Source: Roseibium sp. HPY-6
Lineage (GTDB): Bacteria; Pseudomonadota; Alphaproteobacteria; Rhizobiales; Stappiaceae
Assembly: GCF_040530035.1 (NCBI RefSeq)
Contig: NZ_JBEWCD010000002.1
Location: forward strand, 310,001 to 374,000
DNA length: 64,000 bases
Direction: 5' to 3'
Positions 8,789-18,100 of the stretch are shown piece by piece. The number at the start of each line of letters is the position of its first letter. Positions within the stretch are counted from its first letter, which is position 1. The notes under the pieces were generated by a model. That model was not told the DNA's origin and did no database searches. It saw only the letters and a program-made list of their open reading frames with translations. The translations under genes were made by a program, and so were the position numbers.

Positions 8789-10672
8789 TCAGAAAACAAC
8801 GTTCATCATGACAAGTGAAACAACGAGAAACAGCAAGGTCATAACGCCGCCTGTTCGCACGAAGTCAACGACTGTATACCCTGCTGGACCCATAATGAGT
8901 GCATTTACCTGATGGGTCGGAATAAGGAACGAATTGGATGTTGAGATCGCGACGGTCATTGCAAAGATGGCAGGGTCTGCGCCTGCTGCCAATGCGATGG
9001 AAATTGCCAAAGGAACAAGCAATACCGTCGCGCCCACATTGGACATCACCAAAGTAAATATCGTTGCCAGAACAGCGACGCCCGCCTGCAACGACCAAAT
9101 TGGCCAACCGTTCAAGATCGTCAAAATCTGCTGAGCGATCCATTCGGCAGTTCCCGTCGCCTGTACTGCCTGGCCAAGCGGGATGAGGCTGGCAAGCAGG
9201 AACACGGTGCTCCAACTAACAGCATCATAAGCTTCGTCAATATCTAGAACTTTTGTCACAATCATCCCGACCGCACCAACCAACAGGCAAAGGGAAAGGC
9301 GGATGTCGGAAAACAAGATGAGACCAAGAGCAATTGCAAAGAAGAGTAAGGCCCATCGCACCTTGGTTGGGCGAAGCTCTTCCCGCGGAAAGTCCGAGGT
9401 TATTACGACAAAATCTCTGTCGCGCGTAAGGTGAGTAAGTGCTTCCCACGTGCTGTGAACAACGAGCGTGTCACCCGCTTGAAATGGAACTTCACCCACG
9501 GCAGTTGGAGCGTGATCCGCCGTCTCCACATAACTCAAGGTTTCTCCATTGCGATGAATGGCTAGGAGGCTCGCGCCATATCTCTTTCGGAATACCAGAT
9601 CATGAGCGCACTTTCCGATCACAGATGAACCGGGGGGAACCACCATCTCGGCAACCCCGGACTTGGTGGGCGCATAATCTTCCGCGAAGACTTCCAAGGA
9701 TGGGAGCACTTTGAAGCCCTCCGCCTCCGCCATTGCTTGAATGGTCTTCTCTCGTCCCAGGATAACAAGGCGACACGGTGTCACTATTTTGGTCTGAATG
9801 ACGGGCGCAAACCAGCGATGTCCCTGAAAAAATGTTCCTATGACATAGACATGGTAACGCTGCATCAGCTCGTCGAGCGTCTGACCCTCTACGGAATGGT
9901 TTTCGGGTAAGACGATCTCATAAATGTCGGCCTTTAGGCCGTAGATTCTCTTCAGATAGTCTTTAAGCGATTGTCCGCTGGTCCCATCGTCGAACTTTGT
10001 TCCTTTGGGTAGGACCCAACGACCAAACAACACGAAATATAGAATTCCGGTGACCACCAGGCATATACCGACCGGTGTCACTGAAAACAGGCCAAATGGT
10101 TCCATCTGATCTGCCGCCGCCAGACCGTTATTTGCGCTTAAAATTAGATCGTTTAACAGAATGAGAGGGGAAGAGCCGACCATCGTCAGTGTGCCACCCA
10201 TGATGGCACAAAATCCCATCGGCATGAGCAACCTGCTGAGAGGCAGCTCTGTGCGCACAGATATGCGACTGACAACGGGTAAGAATAGAGCCGCCGCGCC
10301 CACATTCTGCATGAAGGAGGAGATGACCCCCACAGTGCCGGAAATGATCGCGATTATACGCCGCTCTGTGTTGCCGCCGTATTTCAATATTGTCGCAGCA
10401 ACTTTGCTCATCAGGCCTGTCTTGTCCAAACCTGCACCGATAATCATCACTGCTATGATTGAGATCACGGCATTGGAAGCAAACCCATCGAACAGATGAT
10501 TGACATCGGCCAGTCCACCCATTCCAGGCAAAAAGCTCAAAACGCCCAGCATCACCATTACTAAAATAGCAGAAAGGTCTACACGCAAAATTTCGGAGAC
10601 GAACAGGAAAACAGTGAATGCCAACAGGCCAAGTACCACAATCATCTCTGTGGTTAGCGCAACGACATCCAT
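8789..10672 (-). CDS. SLC13-family permease with RCK_C (TrkA-C) domains
   Basis: Membrane transporter of the divalent anion:sodium symporter (DASS/SLC13) superfamily. A first block of membrane helices (residues about 8-215) carries the NVGAAALFLP and GGTLTMVGSSPLIL loop motifs; two cytoplasmic TrkA-C/RCK_C regulatory domains follow (about 225-385), the second reading VPPGSSVIGK...RKRYGASLLAI; a second helix block (about 405-627) contains the matching SNVGATVLLVPLAI loop. Homologues move sulfate, other inorganic anions or dicarboxylates; the substrate cannot be read from the sequence. No co-transcribed gene is seen. Confidence 0.88.
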   Translation of the reverse strand: MDVVALTTEMIVVLGLLAFTVFLFVSEILRVDLSAILVMVMLGVLSFLPGMGGLADVNHLFDGFASNAVISIIAVMIIGAGLDKTGLMSKVAATILKYGGNTERRIIAIISGTVGVISSFMQNVGAAALFLPVVSRISVRTELPLSRLLMPMGFCAIMGGTLTMVGSSPLILLNDLILSANNGLAAADQMEPFGLFSVTPVGICLVVTGILYFVLFGRWVLPKGTKFDDGTSGQSLKDYLKRIYGLKADIYEIVLPENHSVEGQTLDELMQRYHVYVIGTFFQGHRWFAPVIQTKIVTPCRLVILGREKTIQAMAEAEGFKVLPSLEVFAEDYAPTKSGVAEMVVPPGSSVIGKCAHDLVFRKRYGASLLAIHRNGETLSYVETADHAPTAVGEVPFQAGDTLVVHSTWEALTHLTRDRDFVVITSDFPREELRPTKVRWALLFFAIALGLILFSDIRLSLCLLVGAVGMIVTKVLDIDEAYDAVSWSTVFLLASLIPLGQAVQATGTAEWIAQQILTILNGWPIWSLQAGVAVLATIFTLVMSNVGATVLLVPLAISIALAAGADPAIFAMTVAISTSNSFLIPTHQVNALIMGPAGYTVVDFVRTGGVMTLLFLVVSLVMMNVVF

Positions 10673-11375
10673 CCCGGTCCCCCAAACCAGTGTGCTCTTT
10701 CTTTTTCAACAAACACTTGTTTTCAGCGGAACCGAATTAACAAAAGTACCTTGTATCTTCACTCGCACACTGCATTCTTACTCGATGCAGTTGGGATTTT
10801 ACCCCATGTGACAATGAATGCAAATATCCGCGCTAATTATTCTCAATATCTTTTGTTTTGATTTCAATATATCGAGACTTGTATAGATTATAGTTCATTT
10901 TCATCTAATATAATTCACTTAGATACATCTGCACCCAAAGACATGTCTGAATAATATATTTTATAGTTAGCGTTACCTCAAAAGTGCCGCGAGATTTATG
11001 AAGGGCACAGACTTCGAGCCTGGCACCCGGATCAATATCGACTTTTCAATGGGGCAACTGTTGGCATTTCTGCTCATCTGAACGATGCGAGCGCTCCGCA
11101 TTTCCATTTTCAGGGGTTAACGCGACCCGTCAGCTCAACGTTTTCATGTCGGTGTGAAGCAGGCTTTGGCAGCTACACTAATTCGATGCCTTCCAATGTG
11201 ATGCTCAACGCAACACTCGCAACAATCAGACGTACTTGGTTCGCCGGCATGCAATTACCTCCGGCACGAAGCGACTTTTCGATCTCAATGTGACGAAGGC
11301 CAGGTCTGAGCCCCGGCGATACAGTGATCGTTCATTTCTTATGGCAACTTTGGGCAAAACAACCACCGCACAGCT
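10673..11375. other. Gene-free AT-rich stretch
   Basis: About 700 bases without a supportable gene. The part from about 10830 to 10980 is very AT-rich and probably includes the upstream region of the SLC13 gene. A type-2 repeat copy lies at 11250-11311. A 27-codon frame from ATG 10998 has no recognisable product. Confidence 0.6.
11250..11311. repeat. Dispersed intergenic repeat, type 2, copy 2
   Basis: Same orientation as the copy at 8589-8650, about 80% identical by eye with one small gap. The two copies lie on either side of the SLC13 permease gene. Confidence 0.6.
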
Positions 11376-12353
11376 CTAGATCTCGCGTCGGACGGCTGTG
11401 AGCAGCATTCGCACCAAGGCAGGCTGCGATCGGACACCTAATTTGTCATACGTCCTTTGAAGGTGCGTTTTTGCGGTGTTTGGGCTCATGCCCAAAGCAT
11501 CTGCAGCTGTCGATATGTCTGCACCTGCGATGAGTTTTCGAGCGATCTTTTCTTGTGCGTCCGACAATCCATAAGCTTTTGCCGCCGAAGCGATTTGGCA
11601 ATCGAGACGTTCTTCGTCGTCGAAAGCGATGAGCAATTTGCCGTCTCGCAGCATTGCCCAGCAGACATGCGCTACGCCAGTATCGTCTCGCCCAAGAGAA
11701 ACAACACGGCTCACGGCCTCTTCGTTCAAGCCAGGCGTAAGTTGGCTACGGATTTCATTGAGCCAATTCAGTGCCTCCAACAGCGACGCGCGAACTTCGT
11801 CTTCGCGAGCCCATAACTTCTGCGCTTTTTGGGCCAGTATCGGATGCAGCAGCAATTGCTTTTCTGCGCTCTCGTTCATCCAGATAATACGGCCGGACCT
11901 GTCGACTTCAACGATGGGTGCGTTTGAATAATTCGCTCTTATCTGCGTGCTGACCAAGCAGCTGATCTTCCAGCAAGCGTCCACTTTTTGCAGAATTTTG
12001 AGCTCATGATACCGGCGCAATGTTCCATCAGCGATGCTGGACATGTCTCCATATTGATCATAGCTGACCCATGCCATTTCAGGGCTAATCACAACATTGA
12101 GGTTATCTCGTTCAAACGACTTTGGCGGGCGCCATTTTGTGGGTTCTGAAAGAATGCGCTTCATTTGCGCTTTGATCTCATCCCCCGTCGCCACAGTTAC
12201 ACCTGTTGCCACATGGGTTTGGATACGGCGCGTTTGGGGACCATCGTGCCAGCATGATTGCCAGGCGTCATAGTCGCGTTGGAGATAGGCCTCGGTTTCG
12301 GCCTCTAAAACAGCGAGTATTGCGACATGATCTTCGTTCGATTCTTGCGTCAT
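11376..12353 (-). CDS. NTF2-like/LuxR-type two-domain transcriptional regulator
   Basis: A 325-residue regulator. Residues about 1-130 resemble a SnoaL/NTF2-like cup (AYLQRDYDAWQSCW; ATGDEIKAQMKRIL; WKISCL), a middle PAS-like stretch begins VDRSGRIIWMNESAE, and the C-terminal 65 residues form a LuxR helix-turn-helix (LSDAQEKIARKLIAG through TAKTHLQRTYDKLGVRSQPALV). The NTF2-like part probably binds a small ligand. ATG 12353 is chosen because the NTF2-like homology begins there; the frame is open to 12425. The ATG overlaps the stop of a 73-codon frame upstream (ATGA), which suggests coupling. Confidence 0.8.
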   Translation of the reverse strand: MTQESNEDHVAILAVLEAETEAYLQRDYDAWQSCWHDGPQTRRIQTHVATGVTVATGDEIKAQMKRILSEPTKWRPPKSFERDNLNVVISPEMAWVSYDQYGDMSSIADGTLRRYHELKILQKVDACWKISCLVSTQIRANYSNAPIVEVDRSGRIIWMNESAEKQLLLHPILAQKAQKLWAREDEVRASLLEALNWLNEIRSQLTPGLNEEAVSRVVSLGRDDTGVAHVCWAMLRDGKLLIAFDDEERLDCQIASAAKAYGLSDAQEKIARKLIAGADISTAADALGMSPNTAKTHLQRTYDKLGVRSQPALVRMLLTAVRREI

Positions 12354-12571
12354 GACACAGACTGTGACTTCGCCTGTCGCGAATGTCCGGCAATACGTAA
12401 AAACAGGCGAAGTGTGAGAGCCCAATTCAACAGCACTCGCACCTTCTCGCGCGCTTTGCTTTCAATGTCTAATCCAGCCATCTCAGCATAATAAGCTTCT
12501 TCATCTATTGGGTTACACCTTGTACTGTGCCGTTCGCTAAGTGCGATGAGCCCGATCGCCTGTAAGTCCAT
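12350..12571 (-). CDS. Possible small protein upstream of the NTF2-LuxR regulator
   Basis: A 73-codon frame with ATG 12571 preceded by AGAGG at five bases, ending in TGA that overlaps the ATG of the following regulator. The central part (DEEAYYAEMAGLDIESKAREKV) has protein-like composition, but I recognise no family. It could instead be the remnant of an older gene. Support comes only from the ribosome site and the four-base overlap. Confidence 0.35.
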   Translation of the reverse strand: MDLQAIGLIALSERHSTRCNPIDEEAYYAEMAGLDIESKAREKVRVLLNWALTLRLFLRIAGHSRQAKSQSVS

Positions 12572-12733
12572 GCCGACCTCTGAATTCCGCCAGTGTTTGG
12601 GCGGCAGAATATGTCGGTCGAAACAGAACGCTTGTCATACGCTCGGATGACAGGCTTGCAATTTGACATGGAATAAGAAGAAACCTGTACCAGCTTCTTG
12701 CTGAGACCCGCAAAACGTAACCAGGAGAGGTTC

Positions 12734-13351
12734 ATGACAGTCGATGGGTTTATTGCCGTAGTCATCGCGTTTTTCATAGTGACGGTTTCACCTGGACCAG
12801 CCAATATTGCTGTGGCGACGGTTTCGATGAGCCAAGGCCGAAAACGGGGCCTGCTCTTCGGGTTCGGGTTGTCTTGCGGATTGGCTTTCTGGGGTCTCGT
12901 GGCGGCGACGGGCTTGGGAGCGGTTTTGCAGGCATCAGAATATGCACTGATGGCAATAAAACTGTTAGGCGGCGGATACCTGCTGTGGTTGGCTTTTCAA
13001 TCTGCCAGGACTGCTGCAAGGCCGGCAACCAAGCCCCATTCAATGAACGGGTCGGGAAACTGGTTCTTGCGCGGCCTCATCTTGAACCTTTCAAACCCGA
13101 AGGCCGTCGTCGCCTGGATGGCGGCTCTATCAATGGGTTTGGGAAATGGTGAAGGGGCGATGCATCTCGTGATCATAACCCTTGTCTGCATGGTTTTGGG
13201 CGTGATCAACTACACCGGGCACGCTGTTGTCTTCTCGAATACCAAGATCATGAAGGCCTACGAGAAGGCGCGTAGATTGGTTGAAGGTGTGGTTTCCGGA
13301 TTGTTTGCGCTTGCCGGTCTCGGATTACTCAAATCAGCGCTATCTCGTTAG
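12734..13351 (+). CDS. LysE/RhtB-family amino acid exporter
   Basis: A 205-residue inner membrane exporter of the LysE/RhtB superfamily, which pumps out amino acids or homoserine lactone-like compounds. The family signature SPGPANIAVATVS is at residues 19-31, about six hydrophobic segments follow, and the LNLSNPKAVVAW motif is near residues 115-126. The start is ATG 12734 with AGGAGAGG at 12723-12730; the frame is open to 12698 but without support. It is followed by a terminator at 13386. No linked regulator identifies its substrate. Confidence 0.92.
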   Translation: MTVDGFIAVVIAFFIVTVSPGPANIAVATVSMSQGRKRGLLFGFGLSCGLAFWGLVAATGLGAVLQASEYALMAIKLLGGGYLLWLAFQSARTAARPATKPHSMNGSGNWFLRGLILNLSNPKAVVAWMAALSMGLGNGEGAMHLVIITLVCMVLGVINYTGHAVVFSNTKIMKAYEKARRLVEGVVSGLFALAGLGLLKSALSR

Positions 13352-13385
13352 TTTGTGAAATTCCGCTGAAACGGCACTTGCGCAA

Positions 13386-13415
13386 GGCAGACACCATTGG
13401 TCTGCCATCTTTTGT
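13386..13415 (+). terminator. Terminator after the LysE-family gene
   Basis: GGCAGAC at 13386-13392 pairs perfectly with GTCTGCC at 13400-13406 across a seven-base loop, followed by ATCTTTTG. Confidence 0.65.
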
Positions 13416-13547
13416 CCGTTTTGTGTGTATTGCGGCGGCGCGTTGCGTTTGCCGCAAAGGTCTGTTCGGGGACAAACTTGGCCGACACTGTGCTCTGGCC
13501 AGAAGCCTGCACTGCGTGTCGGTTCGATACAAAAACTCAAGAATTGC

Positions 13548-14456
13548 CTAGCTTGTCTCCCACGGTGCGGAAACTGCGAACAGCTCTCGCACGGTATCGG
13601 CAAATTCTTCAGCTCTCCTGGACAAAGGCCGGACAGCCGGACGGACAATTTCCGCGTCTCGCCCGTAAGTGCGATGATCTTTCAGAACGGTCTCGAGTGC
13701 CCCGGCTTTAATTGCGTCGTGGCACACGAAATCGGGTTCAAGGCAGATGCCCAGACCCGCTATGGCCGCGTCGACCAGCACAGTGCCGTTATTGGCGACA
13801 ATGCGCGGTGACAGCTGCACATCGACCGTCTGTCCGTTTGGACGCGAAAAGCGCCAGCGCGCCGGATCCGGTCCAACCCGGTAGGCCAGAGCCGAAAGGC
13901 CGGCCAGGTCTTCCGGTTTGCTTGGGCGGCCATACTGATCCCAGAAAGCAGGGCTGGCGGCGACGACGTAATGTACGGCAAAAAGCGGTTCGGAGGTGAG
14001 GGTCCGGTCTTCCGAGCGTCCAAGGCGGATCGCGAAATCAAAGCCTCCTTCGATCAGATCGACGGGCCGATCGCTCATTTCGATATCAAACTGAACCTCG
14101 GGATTTGATGCCGCGAAGTCGTTGGCGAGAGGCGACAGATAGCGCAGGCCGAAAGCAGGCGGGCAGGCAATGCGGATCAGACCCCTGACCGGGCCCTCCT
14201 CACCGGAGGCGGCGCTGTCCGCTTCTCTAAGATCAGACAGGAGACGCAAACAATGTCGATAATATGCGCGGCCTCTTTCGGTGGTTTTGACGCCGCGTGT
14301 GGAGCGCCGTGTGAGTTTTACGCCAAGCCTGGCTTCCAATTCGTCGACCCTGCGGCTGACCGCCGAAATCGCCACGTGTTGCCGTTCTGCTGCGGCTGAA
14401 AACGAGCCCGTCTCAACAACCGCCACAAAGGCCTCAATTTCAGCAAATCGGTTCAT
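13548..14456 (-). CDS. LysR-family transcriptional regulator
   Basis: A 302-residue LysR-type regulator. The N-terminal winged helix-turn-helix is clear (FVAVVETGSFSAAAERQHVAISAVSRRVDELEARLGVKL), followed by the co-inducer binding domain from about residue 90. The subgroup resembles the CrgA/AaeR-like branch. It is divergent from the MFS exporter that begins at 14571, with about 115 bases of AT-rich DNA between, so it is probably that gene's regulator. The effector is unknown. Confidence 0.93.
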   Translation of the reverse strand: MNRFAEIEAFVAVVETGSFSAAAERQHVAISAVSRRVDELEARLGVKLTRRSTRGVKTTERGRAYYRHCLRLLSDLREADSAASGEEGPVRGLIRIACPPAFGLRYLSPLANDFAASNPEVQFDIEMSDRPVDLIEGGFDFAIRLGRSEDRTLTSEPLFAVHYVVAASPAFWDQYGRPSKPEDLAGLSALAYRVGPDPARWRFSRPNGQTVDVQLSPRIVANNGTVLVDAAIAGLGICLEPDFVCHDAIKAGALETVLKDHRTYGRDAEIVRPAVRPLSRRAEEFADTVRELFAVSAPWETS

Positions 14457-14570
14457 TTACTTTTCCAATAATTAGATATCAGTTTTCTATTTATCTCATC
14501 TACCACTAATTTTTAGAAATAATATTTTCAGAGCGCACCCTCGTTTCAAAAGATGCCGAAGGACCAACAC

Positions 14571-15761
14571 ATGGGACAGCGCCCGCATCCGTCTCCCATT
14601 TTCGCGTTTGTCATCTTGTGGCTCGTCGGTTGGACGCTTCGCGTGCCGGTTCTGGCGGCGCCGCCTCTTGCAACCCGGATTGCCGAATCTTACGGGTTGG
14701 AAGCTGCCGGTATCGGCGCTTTGACCATGTTGCCCGTGGTCGCCATCGCCTTTGGCGCTATACCGGCTGCGTTCATGATCGGGCGTTTCGGTGTGAAGGC
14801 ATCAATAGTTTTCGGTATCTTGTTGATGGCGGTCGCTTCGACTGCCCGCGGCCACGCGCCCTCGATCCTGTCGTTGTTTTCAGTTTCGGTTTTGATGGGA
14901 TTTGGCGTTGCCGTATTTCAGACGGCATTGCCTTCAGCCACCCGGGTTTGGACGCCCGGTCATATTGCGCTTGGGAATGCTGTCTACCTGAACGGAATGA
15001 TGGTTGGCGAGATGTCCGGTGCGGGATTGACCTTGCCCGTTATGCTGCCACTGGCTGGAAACGATTGGCGCACGGCACTGTTGCTTTGGTCTGTTCCGAT
15101 AGTTCTCATCGCGCTGGCAAGCTTGTTCGCGCGAGCTCCAGCAGTAAAATACGCGTCGCCCGAAGTCATCTTGGAGAGGCGGCTGCCGACGCCATCGCTT
15201 CCCAGATGGAATGACGGGACAGTCTGGCAGTATGGTTTGCTCCTTGCCGGGTCAGTTGCCCTTTTCTATGTCATCAATTCCTATGCTGGAGCTATTCTGG
15301 AAGCGCGAGGAGAAACCGGGGCGCTCGCCTGGTTGCTCCTGCTCTACAATGCAATGCCATTGCTGGCCTCCTTCTTGGTCTTGGCGACGCCGGGATGGAT
15401 CGGCAGGCCAGGGCCAATAGCAGTATCAGCGGTTTTGTCTGTAATCGGGCTCGCCGGGTTTATCTTTTTCTCAGGATGGATCGCGTGGTCAGGAGCCCTC
15501 CTCACCGGTTTCGCAGCTTCGGTGGAACTCATCCTGTTGGTGTCGCTGCCGGCAACCATTGCAAGCGGACAAGCGGTTACCCGGCTGACAGCGGGAATGA
15601 CGCTGATTGGCTATGGTGTTGCATTCGTCTTGCCAATGGCGGGCGGCTGGTTGGCCAACCAGTCAGATTGGCTGGAGTTTTCTCTTGTTCCGTCTCTGGT
15701 GTTCGGCGTCGCCGTTCTGTTCCTTGTCGCAAAAGAGCGCCGCTATCCGGTATATACGTAA
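14571..15761 (+). CDS. MFS transporter, CynX/NimT-like
   Basis: A 396-residue major facilitator with about 12 membrane segments. The N-terminal region (LWLVGWTLRVPVLAAPPLATRIAESYGL) and GNAVYLNGMMVGE stretch resemble the CynX/NimT group, which includes cyanate-linked and 2-nitroimidazole transporters. ATG 14571 is chosen because AAGGA at 14559-14563 lies seven bases before it; an in-frame ATG at 14553 has no ribosome site. It is divergent from a LysR regulator. A cyanase operon lies 10 kb away, but nothing ties this transporter to cyanate. Confidence 0.85.
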   Translation: MGQRPHPSPIFAFVILWLVGWTLRVPVLAAPPLATRIAESYGLEAAGIGALTMLPVVAIAFGAIPAAFMIGRFGVKASIVFGILLMAVASTARGHAPSILSLFSVSVLMGFGVAVFQTALPSATRVWTPGHIALGNAVYLNGMMVGEMSGAGLTLPVMLPLAGNDWRTALLLWSVPIVLIALASLFARAPAVKYASPEVILERRLPTPSLPRWNDGTVWQYGLLLAGSVALFYVINSYAGAILEARGETGALAWLLLLYNAMPLLASFLVLATPGWIGRPGPIAVSAVLSVIGLAGFIFFSGWIAWSGALLTGFAASVELILLVSLPATIASGQAVTRLTAGMTLIGYGVAFVLPMAGGWLANQSDWLEFSLVPSLVFGVAVLFLVAKERRYPVYT

Positions 15762-15819
15762 GCACCTTGAATGGCGCAGATCGTAAGGCGATGCCGCACA
15801 TGCAACGCGAAACCAGGCT

Positions 15820-17145
15820 TCATACCGGTGGACGCATCTCGTGCCAGTGCGTGCGCCTTTGAAACTCTGTGGCAAGGTCGAGCAATCCGGTTTCCCTGAA
15901 GGGACGGGCGACGATCTGCAGTCCAATCGGCAGGCCGTCCTTTGTCTGCCCGCAAGGCAAACTGATGGCTGGATTGCCGGTCAGATTGAACCCGCATGTA
16001 AACGGGATCAGCGTTCCCAGTTCTTCTGTCGGATCGAAATTCGCAAGAGGCATCGCCGGACGCGGTGTGGTGGGTGTGAGCAGGAACTGGGTGTTGGCAG
16101 CGGCAAAGGCGGCGGACAGTTCTGCCTTGAGTTGCGAGCGCACACGCACGGCCTCCATCAATCGGTCCGCAGGGATCTCCAGTCCGGTTTCAATCATGTC
16201 TGCGACTGTGGGCGTAAAACGGTCACGGTGTTTTTCCAGCATTGCCGCATTGGCACAGGCAAGTTCCGCAGAGAAGAACGTCACAATTGCGCCTACTGCC
16301 ATAGGCAGCGTCGGCAGCTCGATTTCGACAATCTCTGCGCCGCTCCGTCGGAAAGTGTCGCAAGAAGCCGAAAACGCGCGCTTGATATCCGGATCGAGGG
16401 GACAGGTATCTGACAGTGCCCCAAGAGTGGCTTCACCGAGAACTGCGATCCGATCTGTATGCGGCGGGTTTTGTTCATGGTGACCGCGCGCTTGCAGCGT
16501 TGACGCGTCCCAGGGATCGGGACCGGCCAGAATGGGAAGAACCCGAGCGACCTCTTCCGCCGATCGGGCAATGATCCCGACATGGTCAATCGAAGGCGCG
16601 GACGCCTCCCGCATCACCCCGTGCGAACTGATCAGCCCCCAGGTCGGTTTGAGGCCGGTTGTTCCTGTCATTGCTGCGGGAATGCGCACAGATCCGGCGG
16701 CATCTGTTCCAAGAGCAAAGCGCGCCGATCCGACGGCGACGGAGACGCCGGCCCCGGCGCTTGATCCACCGGGGTAGCATGAAAGATCCCACGGATTGCG
16801 GGTTGGTGGTTGATCGAGGCCGCAGGTCAACTCGTGTGCAATCTGCGTACCGACGAGCGTGCTGCCAGCAGCGCGAAGCCGCGCTACCGCAGTTGCATCG
16901 GATGTCGCGACGCGATCCTGGTAGGCCTGCGAGCCGCCCGCGGTCACAACCCCTGCGACGTCGAACACTTCTTTCACTGCGAATGGCCAACCGAAAATCG
17001 GCGATTGTGTCCCGGTCTTGTCGGCGTCGACCGATGATGACCGGGCTTCTTGTTCCAACAAGTGCCTGTAGGCGTGGACCTTGTCTTCGGTCCGCGCGAC
17101 CGCGTCGAGCGCGCGCGTGAGCTGGCTGGTGGCAGTCTCCGACAT
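15820..17145 (-). CDS. Amidase-signature-family amidase
   Basis: A 441-residue hydrolase of the amidase signature family. The Ser-cisSer-Lys triad is visible: K58 in FAVKEVF, the glycine-serine stretch PGGSSAGAG at 125-133, and the nucleophile S152 in GTDAAGSVR. The family hydrolyses carboxamides (for example aryl amides, allophanate, Gln-tRNA); it is not linked to gatC/gatB, so it is not the GatA subunit. It is convergent with the MFS gene and stands alone. Physiological substrate unknown. Confidence 0.92.
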   Translation of the reverse strand: MSETATSQLTRALDAVARTEDKVHAYRHLLEQEARSSSVDADKTGTQSPIFGWPFAVKEVFDVAGVVTAGGSQAYQDRVATSDATAVARLRAAGSTLVGTQIAHELTCGLDQPPTRNPWDLSCYPGGSSAGAGVSVAVGSARFALGTDAAGSVRIPAAMTGTTGLKPTWGLISSHGVMREASAPSIDHVGIIARSAEEVARVLPILAGPDPWDASTLQARGHHEQNPPHTDRIAVLGEATLGALSDTCPLDPDIKRAFSASCDTFRRSGAEIVEIELPTLPMAVGAIVTFFSAELACANAAMLEKHRDRFTPTVADMIETGLEIPADRLMEAVRVRSQLKAELSAAFAAANTQFLLTPTTPRPAMPLANFDPTEELGTLIPFTCGFNLTGNPAISLPCGQTKDGLPIGLQIVARPFRETGLLDLATEFQRRTHWHEMRPPV

Positions 17146-17222
17146 GGTGTTTCCCGTCTATCGCTGAGCTGTACGGTCGACTAGGTTAAACCCACATCGC
17201 TCATTGAAAAAAGGGCTAAGGT

Positions 17223-17894
17223 ATGAACGGCCTTGATGTTTTGGTGAATGCCGCGAATGTCATTTATCTCTGTTCCTATTCGGTTCGCGACATTTTCCGG
17301 TTGAGGATCCTGACGGTGCTCGGGATTTCCCTGTTGATGCCGTATTACTACTTTCAGCCGTCGCCACTCTGGGCTCCCATTGGCTGGAATACCTTCTTCC
17401 TCTGCATCAACCTCTACTGGATTACCATCCTCCTGGCCGAGAGGCGGCCGGCGCCGCTCACGGCAGAAGAGCGGCGGCTCTACGCGATTGCGCTTCAGAA
17501 CCTCTCGGAACGCGACGCATTCAAGTTCCTGCGCAAGGGGCAGCGCAAATCCGTTCCCGCCGGGACTGTTCTCGTGATGCAGGGGGCTTCAGTTGAAGAA
17601 CTGTCCCTCATTGTGGCTGGTGAGGTTGTGGTTGAGCAGGATGGCGAGCGCGTCGACGGTCTCCGCGAAGGCAATTTCGTGGGCGCGATCGCGCTCCTCA
17701 GTCAGAGGAACGACTTCACGGCTCCCGTCACGGTTCGGGCGTTGGCGCCAACAACACTGCTGACATGGAGCTTTGCCGAATTGACCTCCGAGTTCTCTCG
17801 CAATTCCGCACTACAGGTTGCGATACAGGCGAGCCTGGGTATGGAAGTCTCAAGATGGTTGCAGACAACCAGACACATGCTCCTGCGCGCGTGA
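17223..17894 (+). CDS. Bacterial Popeye-domain (cyclic-nucleotide-binding-like) membrane protein
   Basis: A 223-residue protein. Residues about 8-72 contain three hydrophobic segments with YLCSYSVRDIFRLRILTV and LMPYYYFQPSPLWAPIGWN, and residues about 90-215 form a cNMP-binding-like beta roll (FLRKGQRKSVPAGTVLVMQG, GEVVVEQDGERVDGLREGNFVGAIALLS). This is the architecture of bacterial Popeye-domain proteins, related to the animal POPDC cAMP-binding family. There is no DNA-binding helix-turn-helix at the end, so it is not a Crp-type regulator. It stands alone. Confidence 0.8.
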   Translation: MNGLDVLVNAANVIYLCSYSVRDIFRLRILTVLGISLLMPYYYFQPSPLWAPIGWNTFFLCINLYWITILLAERRPAPLTAEERRLYAIALQNLSERDAFKFLRKGQRKSVPAGTVLVMQGASVEELSLIVAGEVVVEQDGERVDGLREGNFVGAIALLSQRNDFTAPVTVRALAPTTLLTWSFAELTSEFSRNSALQVAIQASLGMEVSRWLQTTRHMLLRA

Positions 17895-18100
17895 TCAATA
17901 GCGTTTCGGAAAAACTTGAAACAAAGCACATCACCTATCGCGTTGAAATCTATGATTTCAGGCAGCGAAAGGTGATCCAGCCTTTTCACTAAATGCTTTA
18001 ACAGTGTTTCGGGAAAATAACTGGAAACCCGGATTTATAGTTGGCTTGGCCACCATCGGCCCTTGGATCGCGAGAAACCCGCCTGGAAAGCGCAAATGCA

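Noticed and set aside
14571-15761. MFS gene as cynX of the cyanate system
   Set aside because: The CynX/NimT-like group is broad, the gene lies 10 kb from cynS and it has its own LysR regulator, so the link is unsupported.
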